Source: Iodobacter ciconiae (GTDB lineage: Bacteria > Pseudomonadota > Gammaproteobacteria > Burkholderiales > Chitinibacteraceae). From it: 64,000 bases of DNA. Below, piece by piece: positions 36,043-46,285 of this stretch (its first letter is position 1; each line of letters starts with the position of its first letter). Where the stretch lies: NCBI RefSeq assembly GCF_003952345.1, contig NZ_CP034433.1, positions 868,001 through 932,000 of the forward strand, read 5' to 3'. Below the pieces are notes generated by a model. That model searched no databases and was not told the DNA's origin. It was given only the letters and a program-made list of their open reading frames with translations. The position numbers and the translations under genes are program-made.

Positions 36043-36142
36043 CGTTTGTTCTTTGGCGTGAAATGTCGGGTTATCGTGATCAACTTATTCTTATTTTGGC
36101 TGATAATGTCGTAAATAGCAATTAACGCCAAAGGAGAATAGC

Positions 36143-37132
36143 GTGGATACTCATGCATTAAGTTCGGTTAAAGCTCAGGCATCACTTCAACACCTGCCTG
36201 TTAATTTATTTGCTTCAGTGATGGGAACATCAGGCCTGGCCTTGTGCTGGCGCATTGCCCACCAGCATTACGGAGCCCCTTCCTGGCTGGGGGAGCTTAT
36301 CAGTATCATTGCTCTGGCTATGTTTGCAGTGCTTGCTGTTGCATACCTGGGTAAGTGGGCACTTTACCCGGATGCGGTTAAACATGAATTTAACCATCCG
36401 GTTTCGGGTAATTTTTTCGGTACCATCACTATTTCATTATTGCTGCTTTCAGCGGTGCTGGATCCTTACAGTAAAGATCTGAGCCAGGGCTTATGGACGC
36501 TAGGCGTTGTGACAACGCTGGCGCTTGGTGTTGTGGTGGTGAGGCGTTTATTAAATGGTGAAGCAGGGCCCATGGCAAGCTTGCCCGCCTGGCTTATTCC
36601 GGGCGTGGCCAGTCTGGATATTGCTGTTGCAGGTGCAAATATGCCGATGGAGTGGGCGCCGGAGGTGAATCTGTTTGCTGTGGCAATCGGGACCACCTTA
36701 GCCTTATTATTTTTATCCTTTATTGTGCAGCGTCTTATTCAGCATGAGCCGCTTGCTTTGGGCATGAGGCCTTCTTTGATGATATTGATTGCCCCCTTTG
36801 AAGTCGGATTTTTAGGATATATCAATTTAATGGGGGAGATTGATCGCTTTGCAGCACTGCTGTTTTACTTTGGTTTATTTATGTTTATTGTGCTCTTGCC
36901 CAAAGTGTTTTGCCGGGAAGTGATCAGGATGCCTTTTGTTCCTGCATGGTGGGCAATCAGTTTTCCCCTGGCGGCATTGTGTCTGGCCGCACTTAAATAT
37001 GCCGAGCTACGTGCACTGCTGCCTTTACAGGTTATTGCAGGCTCACTTTTAATATTTTTAAGTGTAGCTATTGCGGTGCTGATGGTTCAGACTTTCCGGA
37101 TATTAATTAGCGGGAAGTTATTGCTCGGATAA
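36143..37132 (+). CDS. TDT/SLAC1-family transporter (TehA-like)
   Basis: 329 residues with about ten TM helices. LPVNLFASVMGTSGLAL, ALYPDAVKHEFNHPVSGNFF and EVGFLGYINL are characteristic of the tellurite-resistance/dicarboxylate transporter and plant SLAC1 family, whose bacterial members (TehA) act as anion channels. It starts with GTG, with AAGGAG six bases before. It is divergent from the GlxA-type regulator, the likely controller. Confidence 0.9.
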   Translation: MDTHALSSVKAQASLQHLPVNLFASVMGTSGLALCWRIAHQHYGAPSWLGELISIIALAMFAVLAVAYLGKWALYPDAVKHEFNHPVSGNFFGTITISLLLLSAVLDPYSKDLSQGLWTLGVVTTLALGVVVVRRLLNGEAGPMASLPAWLIPGVASLDIAVAGANMPMEWAPEVNLFAVAIGTTLALLFLSFIVQRLIQHEPLALGMRPSLMILIAPFEVGFLGYINLMGEIDRFAALLFYFGLFMFIVLLPKVFCREVIRMPFVPAWWAISFPLAALCLAALKYAELRALLPLQVIAGSLLIFLSVAIAVLMVQTFRILISGKLLLG

Positions 37133-37182
37133 AAACAGGACTGATTGAAAAGGTATATTGATTTATGTGGGTACTGTGGCAG

Positions 37183-37210
37183 AGGTATCCGGTGTTGTTT
37201 CCGGATACCT
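37183..37210. terminator. Hairpin between convergent TDT and aspA genes
   Basis: Ten-bp perfect stem AGGTATCCGG/CCGGATACCT with 8-nt loop, extended by GGCAG/TGCC pairs. There is no T-run on either side, so it may be a factor-dependent or mRNA-stabilising hairpin. Confidence 0.5.
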
Positions 37211-37259
37211 GCCAGAGAATAAATGGCTGATGATTTAATCAGAATTTACCTGTGCTCAA

Positions 37260-38675
37260 TTAATAGCGCTTACCCAGATATTGCGGATTAAGCAGATTTT
37301 CATTCGAGAAGATATCGTTTAATTGCTCCTGGCTAAGCAGATTTTTTTCTAGACAAACTTCAATAACTGTTTTCCCTGTTTGTGCGCAGATTTTGCCAAT
37401 TTCATCACATTTTGCATGGCCTAATACCGGGTCCAGATAGGTAACAATAGCAATGCTATTGAGCACATTACGGCGGCAGATTTCTACATTGGCGCTAATA
37501 CCGTCAATGCATTTCTCTTTTAGCCCCAGCATGGCGTTTTGCAATAAATGAATCGATTCAAATAAAGATGATGCAATCACCGGCTCCATTACATTAAGCT
37601 GCAATTGCCCTGCTTCTGCTGCCAGGGTAATGGTTAAATCATTACCGATTACTTTAAAGCAAACCTGATTCACCACTTCCGGCATGACCGGGTTGACTTT
37701 GGCGGGCATAATACTGGAGCCTGCCTGTAATTCGGGCAGATTAATTTCTTTTAAACCTGCACGCGGGCCGGATGATAACAGCCGTAAATCATTGCATATC
37801 ATTGATAGTTTTGTTGCGGTGCGCTTTAATGCGCTTGAAACCATCACATAGGCCCCGCAATCGGAAGTCGCTTCAATTAAATCTTCGGATGAAGTAAAAG
37901 CATAGCCTGTGATTTCGCAAAGTTTTTGTACTGCAATCGGGCGGTATTCTGCAGGTGCATTAATCCCGGTGCCAATAGCAGTTGCGCCCAGATTAATTTC
38001 CAGCAGCAGGTTTTTAATCTGGCCAATTAAGCGGACATCTTCTTTGATTAAAGTAGCAAAGGCGTGAAATTCCTGGCCCAAAGACATGGGCACGGCGTCT
38101 TGCAACTGGGTGCGGCCCATTTTTAATATATCTTTGAATTCGATTGATTTGGCAGTAAACCCCTGCTGCAGTGTTTCCATATGCTGTATTAAAATGAGCA
38201 GATGTTCATACAGGGCCACTCTGAATGCAGTCGGGTAGGCATCATTGGTGGATTGACATTTATTTACGTGATCATTGGGGTGAATAAACTGATATTCACC
38301 TTTGGCATGGCCTTGTAATTCCAAGGCTAAATTGGCAATTACTTCATTGGCATTCATATTAACCGAAGTGCCGGCACCACCTTGGAATACATCGCTGGGA
38401 AATTGATCCAGGCAGCGGTTATTGTTAATGATTTCATCGCAGGCCTGAGTAATTGCCTCGGATATATTTTTTTCTATCGTACCAATTTCACCATTGGCCA
38501 GGGCACAGGCTTTTTTTGTTTTGGCCAGTGCTTTTACCATAATCGGATTATCGCTGATTCTGGCTTGCGATATTTTGAAGTTTTCTATGGCACGCTGGGT
38601 ATGAATGCCGTAGTAGGCATCAAAGGGGACTTCTTTTTCACCTAGTAAATCGTGCTCGATTCTAACGTTTTTCAT
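37260..38675 (-). CDS. aspA: Aspartate ammonia-lyase (aspartase)
   Basis: Converts L-aspartate to fumarate and ammonia. 471 residues of the fumarase/aspartase superfamily. The catalytic SS loop [15 protein letters not shown] is intact, and [27 protein letters not shown] and [17 protein letters not shown] mark aspartase rather than class II fumarase. The ATG at 38675 has GGAGG nine bases upstream. A TTG six codons earlier is not needed. A weak FNR-like half site (TTGATGACG at 38724) lies upstream. Its product feeds the fumarase encoded at 56.5 kb. Confidence 0.95.
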   Translation of the reverse strand: MKNVRIEHDLLGEKEVPFDAYYGIHTQRAIENFKISQARISDNPIMVKALAKTKKACALANGEIGTIEKNISEAITQACDEIINNNRCLDQFPSDVFQGGAGTSVNMNANEVIANLALELQGHAKGEYQFIHPNDHVNKCQSTNDAYPTAFRVALYEHLLILIQHMETLQQGFTAKSIEFKDILKMGRTQLQDAVPMSLGQEFHAFATLIKEDVRLIGQIKNLLLEINLGATAIGTGINAPAEYRPIAVQKLCEITGYAFTSSEDLIEATSDCGAYVMVSSALKRTATKLSMICNDLRLLSSGPRAGLKEINLPELQAGSSIMPAKVNPVMPEVVNQVCFKVIGNDLTITLAAEAGQLQLNVMEPVIASSLFESIHLLQNAMLGLKEKCIDGISANVEICRRNVLNSIAIVTYLDPVLGHAKCDEIGKICAQTGKTVIEVCLEKNLLSQEQLNDIFSNENLLNPQYLGKRY

Positions 38676-39062
38676 CAGATAAAACCTCCGCAAAGAATAA
38701 TATTAGCAGCAAATGTCTTTGTTTTGATGACGTTAAGCAATATATTGCGCGTTAGCTGTTAGGTGAAATCATTAGGCAAAATGTAGCGGGTAAAATACCG
38801 GTTCGTCTTTATGGTGTTACAGACAGGGCAGGTGGTCATTAATCGTTTTTGCAATGGCGGTGCGGCAGAAGAGGGCGAGAGGTTTTAAGAAAAAAATAAA
38901 TTGATTTATTGCTGATGGGGTCTTGGCAGAAAATCACAACGTATACTGAGGCGCTTGTACTTTCGATCTGAAAAAGTCACCACAATGTTGAGTGAAATAA
39001 AGCAGAGCTGGCAAGTAAGCGGATGTGTTTGATATGTATTGCCCCTTTAAAATAGGCTTGTT
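38676..39062. other. Divergent intergenic region aspA / metallopeptidase-like gene
   Basis: 387 bp, AT-rich, must contain promoters for both flanking genes. Only a weak FNR-like half site at 38724-38737 was noticed. Nothing else recognised. Confidence 0.4.
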
Positions 39063-39836
39063 ATGTGGAAAAAAATAAGAATTGTCATTTTGCTGCTGAT
39101 TTTGGCTAAGGTTGCGCAGTGGATGTGGCTGGATCAGGGCGCACTGGAGTGGAAAAAGAATTTGTATGTAGCGGTGTATCCGGTGAATGTCAGCGGCAGT
39201 GCCAGTGTGAGCGCGTACTTGCAGACCTTAAATAAGGATGATTTTGAATCAATGAGCCAGTACTTTGCTGGCGAGGCCAAACATTACCGGCTGCCTATTC
39301 ATCGCCCATTTGAGTTTCAGCTGGGAGATGAAGTCAAAGAGATTCCGCCTGCGCCGCCTGGTGATGGCAATGTTTTAAATACGGTGCTGTGGAGTTTGAA
39401 ATTCAGATACTTTGCCTGGGCCAACAGCCCCAAGGTGAGCGTGCCGCCTGATATTCGCTTGTATTTACTTTATTACGATCCTGCTACGCATCCGCAGCTT
39501 AGCCATTCCACTGCGCTGAATAAGGGGCGGGTTGGGCGGATTAATCTATTTGGTGATCGCGCCTATGCCAAGCAAAATTTGGTGATTGTGGGGCACGAAC
39601 TGCTGCACACGCTCAATGCCACTGATAAATACGATATGAACACCAATATGCCTGTTTATCCGGATGGCTTTGCCGATCCGGATCAATCTCCTCGTTATCC
39701 TCAGGGGTTTGCCGAGCTGATGGGGGGGCGGGTGCCGGTGAGCGAAGTACTGGCCACTATCCCCGATCATCTGGGCCGCACACTGATTGGTGAAAAAACG
39801 GCAAGGGAGATTGGCTGGCTAAAGGAGGCTAAATAG
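39063..39836 (+). CDS. Putative membrane-anchored zinc metallopeptidase (HExxH)
   Basis: 257 residues: an N-terminal signal anchor (IRIVILLLILAKVAQWMWL) and a soluble domain with HELLH at residues 178-182 followed by TLNATDKYD, the HExxH zinc site with nearby acidic residues. Length and the conserved NLFGDRAYAKQNLVIVGHEL stretch fit a family of uncharacterised proteobacterial proteins. The substrate is unknown. The next gene follows at 88 bp on the same strand but may be independent. Confidence 0.65.
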   Translation: MWKKIRIVILLLILAKVAQWMWLDQGALEWKKNLYVAVYPVNVSGSASVSAYLQTLNKDDFESMSQYFAGEAKHYRLPIHRPFEFQLGDEVKEIPPAPPGDGNVLNTVLWSLKFRYFAWANSPKVSVPPDIRLYLLYYDPATHPQLSHSTALNKGRVGRINLFGDRAYAKQNLVIVGHELLHTLNATDKYDMNTNMPVYPDGFADPDQSPRYPQGFAELMGGRVPVSEVLATIPDHLGRTLIGEKTAREIGWLKEAK

Positions 39837-39923
39837 CTTATAGGCGGCAAATGGCTTATTCATGGCGATCTGTGTCTGAATTATTTGCAGACTATCTTGG
39901 ATTAATTTTTTTACGGAATAATC

Positions 39924-40502
39924 ATGCTGGCAGAACACGATGCTTTGTATCATTTACATCCCCTTTGGGCCTCTTATCAAAGCATGTTGAAAGCCGTGCA
40001 AGCAGGAGAGCGTTTTCACGCCAGCCCGCAGCAAAGCTATGCAGCTAGGGTATTTGAAAGGCTGGATGAGCTGGAGCACGATCTGGGTAATTTAAAGCTG
40101 GCAACACGTTTTATTTATGATTTGGCAGTCGATGCACCGGAAAACCTTGAGATTTACCGCTATCACGATGAGCACTTTTCGATGCGCTTTGCTGTAATCG
40201 TGGATAAGGCGCACAAGCTGGTAGGGGGGTCTTTATTGTTAAAGGCCGATAAGTGCGAAGGTCATGGAGCAAATGCTTTTGTGGTCAGAGCGGCGAGAGA
40301 TCATTACCCGGAGATCGCTGCCAATCTTGAACGTCTGGCGGCACTTGAGGCAAATCATAAAAAAAACCGCAAGGGGGCTGTTGCCACAGAGGTGGTTGAT
40401 GCGGTTCTGGATGCCGGGCGTTTAGATGAGCTGATTAGTAAAATAGTGGCGGCTCTTACCGCTTTGCTGCTTACACTGCAGCCTGTTTATATGCTGATTT
40501 AA
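39924..40502 (+). CDS. Conserved hypothetical protein
   Basis: 192 residues, cytoplasmic, no signal peptide. The N-terminal half is helical and charged (LDELEHDLGNLKLATRFIYD). The C-terminal end is hydrophobic (VAALTALLLTLQPVYML) and could be a helix or membrane tail. I do not recognise a family. GGA lies eight bases before the ATG. Not clearly linked to either neighbour. Confidence 0.65.
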   Translation: MLAEHDALYHLHPLWASYQSMLKAVQAGERFHASPQQSYAARVFERLDELEHDLGNLKLATRFIYDLAVDAPENLEIYRYHDEHFSMRFAVIVDKAHKLVGGSLLLKADKCEGHGANAFVVRAARDHYPEIAANLERLAALEANHKKNRKGAVATEVVDAVLDAGRLDELISKIVAALTALLLTLQPVYMLI

Positions 40503-40556
40503 TAGATAAAGCAGGCCGCAGATGGCAACGACCTGCCGTTATTTAACGTTTGATCT

Positions 40557-42554
40557 TTAAACTTTAGATAGCTTTATACTTGTGGTTTCGGCGGTCAGAT
40601 AACCTACTGCACAAGCAAATTTGTTTTTGTAGTTGGTGTTGATATAGGGGTTAACCAGTAATTTGGCGGTGGCATCCATGGTGCTGATCCACTCTCCCGG
40701 ATGCTGGAAACTACTCATGATATAGGTCCAGCCATTCAGATCATCTACCACCACCAGGCCGGTGGCCTCTGCACCCGCAGGCATAGAGATCAGGCGTGAA
40801 AGCACTTTAGTGTCGATATTGTAAGCCCACACAAAGTTATTGACGTGCTGGCCGCTGTCTTCACCAATAAACAGGGTGCGCAGTTTTTCGGAAAACTTCA
40901 GATTATCCGGATTGGCAATTTTGTCCGGATTCGCCGTGTTGCCCAAAGCATCTTTTACAATATCTTCACCCACAATCAGTGCCCTGGTCTGCACCGGTAC
41001 CCATTCGCTGTTGATGGCTGCGCCGCCCAAATCTTTCTGGCCGCCAGTTAAGGTGTGCGCCATGATGCCACCAGCTTTTAAGGCTTTATCCAGCGCCACG
41101 CTGTCGTTTGGATTATTGGCTTTATCCCCCTTAACCATTGATCCCTGGATGTTTTGCAGCGCAGAGTAGGCGATCTTGTCTTTTGTATTTACTGTGGTGC
41201 CTTCCATCTTGGTGAATACCATACTTGCACCTACAAAGCTGGCGTAGCGGTGGGTTTCAAGAAAGGCCGCTGCTTTTTCCATGCCCGGATTAATCTTTAT
41301 CCACTGCACGCTGCCATTGGCGTAAATCTTGGTGTAACCGGTTGCTGCCGAATTTTTGCTGATTGGATCAACATAAGAAACCGACATGATGTCGCTTGGC
41401 TTAAGGGTATTAGCTAGTTTTTCGATTTCTGCACTGGTAGCAGAGCCCAGCTTAATCCATGTTAGTGCTGCACCGCTGCTTGCTGCCGGGTCGATAGAAA
41501 AACCCGAGCCTACCTTAGCCACATATAGGGAGCCTGATGACAGGTCTTTTTCTTTGTCTGCAACAAAAATAAACAAGCCGCTATTACTCGCATCGTCTCC
41601 CATCAAGGCGGTGCGATTATCCGGCATGACCTGGATCAGCTCGTGCGAGATACGGCCCAGGCAGTAATGCTTTTTGATCGAGCCTGTGCCATCGGGGTTG
41701 ACCGTGACTTCTGGCAAATGACCGTAGTGATAAGGATTGGCCTTGGCTTCGTCGCCAAACACATTCTTGCTGAAGGCTTTGAACTGAGTATCTGCAGATG
41801 CACTAAATGCATCGGGCTCGTATTCCTCGCTGGAAAGGTGGGTATTCCAGGGTGATTGGCTGGCCCCGCAGGTAATCCACAGCATATGTGCGGGCGAGGT
41901 ATCCACATTGTGGTATTTAACCAGGGTGAGCTTACCCGTTGCCTGATCCTGATCCAGGGTCAGAATAGCAATCGGTGAGGGCAGCATGCCGTACATGCTT
42001 TTGCCCGCCTGATTGTTTGAAGTGTATTCAAACTGAACCACAGCAAAAACAGCCTTGCCCTTGATCCCGGGAACGGTTGTGCTGTCTAATTTGAACAGCG
42101 TTGTACCATCTGCGCAATCCGAGAAGAATTGTCTTTCAAGGCCTGCCACAGATGAATCAATAATCGGCTTATTGTTGATATCCACATAGCCGCCGGAAAG
42201 TACTTTACCGCCTTTGCCATCGGGAACTAAATCACCCGTGATAAAGAAGGGCTGGTAAGCGAGCTTAAAGCTCTGTGTTGTGCCATCAGATAATTTCACA
42301 TTCAGGCTGGAAGCCACGCTGGTAGTGCCCATTGCCGCCGGATCGCTGATGCCGGGGGCGGCCATCGGGCTGAAGCTGGCGGAATCAAAACTGACCACAG
42401 GCGCTGTTGGTGTGCCGGTGATGGATGCATCGCTGTCGCCGCTACAGGCGCTCATAAGTAGCGATGCGGCTGAAGCTCCGCCCAGTGGCAGCAGCGGAAT
42501 GCTGGATAGTAATTTCAAGGCTTGGCGGCGGGCTGTTTGCATTTCATCTAACAC
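40557..42554 (-). CDS. phoX: PhoX-family alkaline phosphatase, Tat-exported
   Basis: Periplasmic/extracellular calcium- and iron-dependent phosphomonoesterase of the PhoX (DUF839) family, about 665 residues. Twin-arginine signal TARRQALKLLSSIPLLPLGG ends near LLMSACSGDSD, so it may be a Tat lipoprotein. The beta-propeller body includes TAHMLWITCGASQSPWNTHL-type segments (observed PAHMLWITCGASQSPWNTHL), the LGRISHE segment and the LFIGEDSGQHVNNFVWAYN region. A GTG at 42554 is chosen because AAGGA lies eight bases upstream. A Pho box is found 82-99 bp upstream. Confidence 0.88.
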   Translation of the reverse strand: MLDEMQTARRQALKLLSSIPLLPLGGASAASLLMSACSGDSDASITGTPTAPVVSFDSASFSPMAAPGISDPAAMGTTSVASSLNVKLSDGTTQSFKLAYQPFFITGDLVPDGKGGKVLSGGYVDINNKPIIDSSVAGLERQFFSDCADGTTLFKLDSTTVPGIKGKAVFAVVQFEYTSNNQAGKSMYGMLPSPIAILTLDQDQATGKLTLVKYHNVDTSPAHMLWITCGASQSPWNTHLSSEEYEPDAFSASADTQFKAFSKNVFGDEAKANPYHYGHLPEVTVNPDGTGSIKKHYCLGRISHELIQVMPDNRTALMGDDASNSGLFIFVADKEKDLSSGSLYVAKVGSGFSIDPAASSGAALTWIKLGSATSAEIEKLANTLKPSDIMSVSYVDPISKNSAATGYTKIYANGSVQWIKINPGMEKAAAFLETHRYASFVGASMVFTKMEGTTVNTKDKIAYSALQNIQGSMVKGDKANNPNDSVALDKALKAGGIMAHTLTGGQKDLGGAAINSEWVPVQTRALIVGEDIVKDALGNTANPDKIANPDNLKFSEKLRTLFIGEDSGQHVNNFVWAYNIDTKVLSRLISMPAGAEATGLVVVDDLNGWTYIMSSFQHPGEWISTMDATAKLLVNPYINTNYKNKFACAVGYLTAETTSIKLSKV

Positions 42555-43223
42555 TTTGGCATTCCTTAAATGGGCATTTTTGTCGGGAAAAAGCGGCTTG
42601 AGTTGTATGCATGCCGTGAAAGGTAACGCCGTTGTATGACAGAGTAATGACACGCGTATTCGCTGCAAAACTGGTGCCTTAATTGAGGAGGAGGGGAGTG
42701 TTCTATTGATCAGCCCTTTAAATAGCTACCGTTTTTTTAATCTTTTGAAATATTATCGTCAGGCACTTATATGCGCTTATTTTAATTGAAAAATAAGGTT
42801 TGTGTGGGTTTAAGGTGGAGTTGCGACAGGTTTTATTTATGGCTTATAAACTATTGTTTTAAAACGTTTTTTATTTTATTTGTATTTAATTATTTTATTG
42901 TTTTAATTGTTTTTTTAAGTTTAAAAATAATTAAGAATTTATTTGTTATTCATATTGGAGAATATATTTTGTGAAAATAATAATTTTGACTGAAAATAAA
43001 TAACTGGTTAAAAAAGAAACCGCTTGAAAAAACAGGCTTTTTAGTTAGCTTCTTGGAGAAAAAGCACTCAATTGACAAGAAATCCGGCACGTTATTTGAA
43101 AACTGCAATTCATACCGGGGCTTTTCAGGGCAGGCTTGAGGGCAGCGTGTTAAAAATGAAAAATAATCAGAAAAAGAGCTTGCGCACTCCCGCTAACTTG
43201 ATTATTATTCGCCCTCTTCTCGC
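42555..43223. other. AT-rich intergenic region between phoX and tRNA-Ser
   Basis: 669 bp. Contains the Pho box at 42635-42653. The stretch 42780-43020 is strongly AT-rich. An open frame at 42786-42974 is low-complexity hydrophobic and not supported as a gene. Confidence 0.5.
42635..42653 (-). promoter_or_regulatory. Pho box upstream of phoX
   Basis: On the minus strand GTGTCATTACTCTGTCATA contains two TGTCAT repeats 11 bp apart, the geometry of a PhoB box (CTGTCATAWAWCTGTCAY). It lies about 82 bp before the start codon and supports induction by phosphate starvation. Confidence 0.75.
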
Positions 43224-43314
43224 GGAGAGATGGATGAGTGGCTTAAGTCGCACGCCTGGAAAGCGTGTATAGGTTAATAGCCTATCGGGGGTTCGAATCC
43301 CCCTCTCTCCGCCA
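43224..43314 (+). tRNA. tRNA-Ser (anticodon GGA)
   Basis: 91 nt including encoded CCA. Acceptor stem GGAGAGA/TCTCTCC with discriminator G, a long variable arm (TATAGG...CCTATC region) typical of class II serine tRNAs, GTTCGAATC T-loop, and anticodon loop CTGGAAA giving GGA, which reads TCC/TCT. It sits at the left edge of the restriction island. Confidence 0.96.
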
Positions 43315-43364
43315 ATAGCTCTTTTAAATTAAGAGTTTGTAAGAATATTTAGATGCAGCACACC

Positions 43365-43402
43365 ATTTAGCCCACCATTTCAACTGGTGGGCTTTTTGTT
43401 TG
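43365..43402 (+). repeat. 38-bp direct repeat, left end of restriction island (attL-like)
   Basis: Identical over 38 bp to 52757-52794. Contains the stem AGCCCACC/GGTGGGCT and T-run of the tRNA-Ser terminator plus flanking ATTT and GTTTG. Confidence 0.85.
43369..43397 (+). terminator. Terminator of tRNA-Ser transcript
   Basis: Eight-bp stem AGCCCACC/GGTGGGCT, 9-nt loop and TTTTT, 55 bp after the tRNA. Confidence 0.88.
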
Positions 43403-43696
43403 TAAAAATACTTTGTGTTCAAATAAAAAACGCGCTCTCATGAAGTATTTTTGCCCTCTGATGCGCTGTGCCTGCAATCATCCCCTCGAATAAATGCCTT
43501 GGTATGCTTACCCTCGGAGTAAACGGCTGCAGCGGCTCATACTTGCCTTTGCCTCGCAGTTTGAATAAGCAAAATAAACCCAAAGCATGATCCCGTTATT
43601 GACGCAGCCCTTAAAATAAGCCGACACTTCGCATCGTACTGCTGCTTTAACCGTTTTTCAGGCTGGCCCTGCTTTGATATGAAAAGGAAATAGATT

Positions 43697-46285
43697 TTGA
43701 ATAAACAACAATTAGCGGCCAAAATTTGGGAATCTGCTAATCAGATGCGCTCAAAAATTGAAGCCAATGAATACAAAGACTATATTCTGGGCTTTATTTT
43801 CTATAAATACCTATCAGATCAACTGGTCCAGTTCGCCAAAAAGGAAGGCATGAGCGATGCTGATATCGCCTTACTGAGTGAGACAGATACAGAAACGGTT
43901 GATTACATCAAAGAAAACCTCGGTTATTTTATTTCCTACGATAATTTGTTTTCAACCTGGCTTATAAAAGGCAATGATTTCGATGTATCCAATGTGCGCG
44001 ATGCACTTTCAGCTTTTGATCGCCTGATACACAGCAATCACAAAAAACTATTTGACGGTATTTTTAATACCCTGCAAACAGGCCTCTCTAAATTAGGCGA
44101 AAGCGCGGCCAGGCAAACCAAAGCCATCAGTGACTTGCTGCAACTGATCAAAGTTATCCCTATGGATGGCAAGCAAGATTACGATGTACTTGGCTATATC
44201 TATGAATACCTGATTGAAAAATTTGCCGCCAATGCGGGCAAAAAAGCGGGTGAATTCTACACCCCGCACGAAGTCTCATTGCTGATGTCTGAGATCATTG
44301 CTCACCACGTTAAAGATAAAGAAAAAATAGAAATTTACGACCCTACCAGCGGCTCTGGCTCCTTACTGATCAATATTGGTAACTGCGTTGCCAAGCATGT
44401 TGATAGTGAAAACAATATTAAATACTACGCACAAGAGCTTAAAGCCAATACCTATAACTTAAGCCGTATGAATCTGGTGATGCGGGGCATCAAACCCACC
44501 AATATCGTTACCCGTAATGGCGATACGCTGGAAGACGACTGGCCTTATTTTGACGAAAACGACCCGCTGGGCTACAGCCCGCTCTATGTGGATGCCGTGG
44601 TTTCCAACCCGCCTTATTCACAGCAGTGGGATCCTGAGCACAAAGAGAACGACCCGCGTTACTCACGCTTTGGTTTAGCCCCCAAAACAAAGGCCGACTT
44701 TGCCTTTCTGCTGCACGACCTTTACCACCTGAAACCCGATGGCATGATGGCGATTGTGTTGCCCCATGGCGTGTTATTCCGTGGCGGTGAAGAAGGCGCG
44801 ATCCGTAAGCAGCTGATTGAGCAAAACCACATCGACGCCATCATCGGCCTGCCCGCAAATATCTTTTTTGGTACCGGTATTCCCACCGTTATTTTAGTTT
44901 TACGTCAAAAGCGCGAGTTAACGGATGTACTGGTTGTGGATGCTTCCAAGCATTTCATCAAAGTGGGTAAAAACAATAAGCTGCAAGCCTCAGATATCAA
45001 ACGCATCAGCGATGCTGTGATTCAGCGCCAAAGCCACCCGAAGTTTTCGCAAGTGGTCAGCAAAGAAACGCTGCGCCAGAATGATTACAACCTGAATATT
45101 CCGCGTTATGTTGATTCAGCCGATGCGGCAGAGAGTTGGGATTTACACGCCACCATGCTGGGCGGTATTCCGGTAAGCGAAATCAAGCAGTTTGATCACT
45201 ATTGGCAAGCCTTCCCGGCCCTGCGTGCCGCCTTATTCAGCAACACCAATAGTCACTATGCACAGCTGGCTATTGTGGCCGATGAGGTAAAGCACAGCAT
45301 TACCCACCACCACGAAGTAAAAGCCTTTGCCCAAAGCTATGCCAAAGCATTTACTGGTTTTGATGACTACCTCAATACCGCGCTGATCAAAGAGTGGCAA
45401 ACGGTCAATATCGCCCAACAAGAAGGTGTGCTCAGCCATGCACTGTTTGCGCGCTTGGCTAACACCACACTCAATCACATTGCCTTAATCGATCAATATC
45501 AGGCTTACCAATTGCTGAATAATCAATGGCAAATCATTGCCGCTGATTTAGAAATGCTGCAAACCGAAGGCTTTGTCGCCAGCAAGCTGGTAGACCCCAA
45601 TATGGTGCTTAAAAAAGTAAAAGGCATAGACGCCGAAGTGCAAGACGGCTGGGTTGGCCACATCCTGCCGTTTAATCTGGTGCAGACCACTTATTTAAAC
45701 GCCGAGCTACAAGCCCTGCAGCAACAGGAAAACCGCCTCGCCGAAATCGCCGCCGGGTTGGAAGCCCTGCTCGATTCGCTTTCTGAAGAAGAGAAAGCGC
45801 TGGATACGGTGAATGAAAATGGCGATGGCTTTGTCAACGCCGCCGTGGCAAAAGCAGCCAAGCAACTGAAGGGCAGCTATGTGGATAGCGAAAGCTACGA
45901 AGCCAAAATCATAGAGGCCGATGCCTTGATTGTTGAAGAAAAAGCCCTGAAAAAAATCGTGAAAGCCGCCGCCGATGCGCTGCACCTGCAAACCAAAGCC
46001 ACCATCGAGTCTTTAAGTGACGATCAGGTCAATACCCTGCTGCAGCTCAAATGGATCAGCCCCTTACTGGCCGAGCTAAATCAAATGCCCGGCCAGCTGA
46101 TCAATCAGCTGACCCGCCAGGTACAAACGCTGGCCGATAAATACGCCACCACCTATGCCGATGTCGCTAAAGAAATTAAAAACACCGAGCAGGCACTCGC
46201 TGATTTAATTGATGGATTGAGTGGCAATGAGTTCGATCTGCAGGGATTGGTTGAATTGAAAAAAATGCTGAGTGATGAGTGCTGA
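43697..46285 (+). CDS. hsdM: Type I restriction-modification methyltransferase subunit HsdM
   Basis: 862 residues. HsdM N-terminal helical domain (about 1-150), then an N6-adenine methyltransferase with SAM motif DPTSGSGSLLINIG, catalytic NPPY at residues 304-307 and the EFYTPHEVSLLMSE segment. A long C-terminal extension (about 480-862) is rich in coiled-coil and is seen in large HsdM forms. A TTG start at 43697 is used, with AAGGA upstream. The stop codon is directly followed by the hsdS start, so the M and S subunits are made together. Confidence 0.94.
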   Translation: MNKQQLAAKIWESANQMRSKIEANEYKDYILGFIFYKYLSDQLVQFAKKEGMSDADIALLSETDTETVDYIKENLGYFISYDNLFSTWLIKGNDFDVSNVRDALSAFDRLIHSNHKKLFDGIFNTLQTGLSKLGESAARQTKAISDLLQLIKVIPMDGKQDYDVLGYIYEYLIEKFAANAGKKAGEFYTPHEVSLLMSEIIAHHVKDKEKIEIYDPTSGSGSLLINIGNCVAKHVDSENNIKYYAQELKANTYNLSRMNLVMRGIKPTNIVTRNGDTLEDDWPYFDENDPLGYSPLYVDAVVSNPPYSQQWDPEHKENDPRYSRFGLAPKTKADFAFLLHDLYHLKPDGMMAIVLPHGVLFRGGEEGAIRKQLIEQNHIDAIIGLPANIFFGTGIPTVILVLRQKRELTDVLVVDASKHFIKVGKNNKLQASDIKRISDAVIQRQSHPKFSQVVSKETLRQNDYNLNIPRYVDSADAAESWDLHATMLGGIPVSEIKQFDHYWQAFPALRAALFSNTNSHYAQLAIVADEVKHSITHHHEVKAFAQSYAKAFTGFDDYLNTALIKEWQTVNIAQQEGVLSHALFARLANTTLNHIALIDQYQAYQLLNNQWQIIAADLEMLQTEGFVASKLVDPNMVLKKVKGIDAEVQDGWVGHILPFNLVQTTYLNAELQALQQQENRLAEIAAGLEALLDSLSEEEKALDTVNENGDGFVNAAVAKAAKQLKGSYVDSESYEAKIIEADALIVEEKALKKIVKAAADALHLQTKATIESLSDDQVNTLLQLKWISPLLAELNQMPGQLINQLTRQVQTLADKYATTYADVAKEIKNTEQALADLIDGLSGNEFDLQGLVELKKMLSDEC

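Larger units (their letters stand above)
43315..43696. other. Intergenic region between tRNA-Ser and hsdM
   Basis: 382 bp. It holds the tRNA terminator inside the 38-bp left repeat (43365-43402), then about 290 bp without gene or recognised element. The hsdM promoter should be here. Confidence 0.5.

Noticed and set aside
42786..42974. 62-codon hydrophobic open frame
   Set aside because: AT-rich low-complexity sequence giving runs of Phe, Leu and Ile. No ribosome site.
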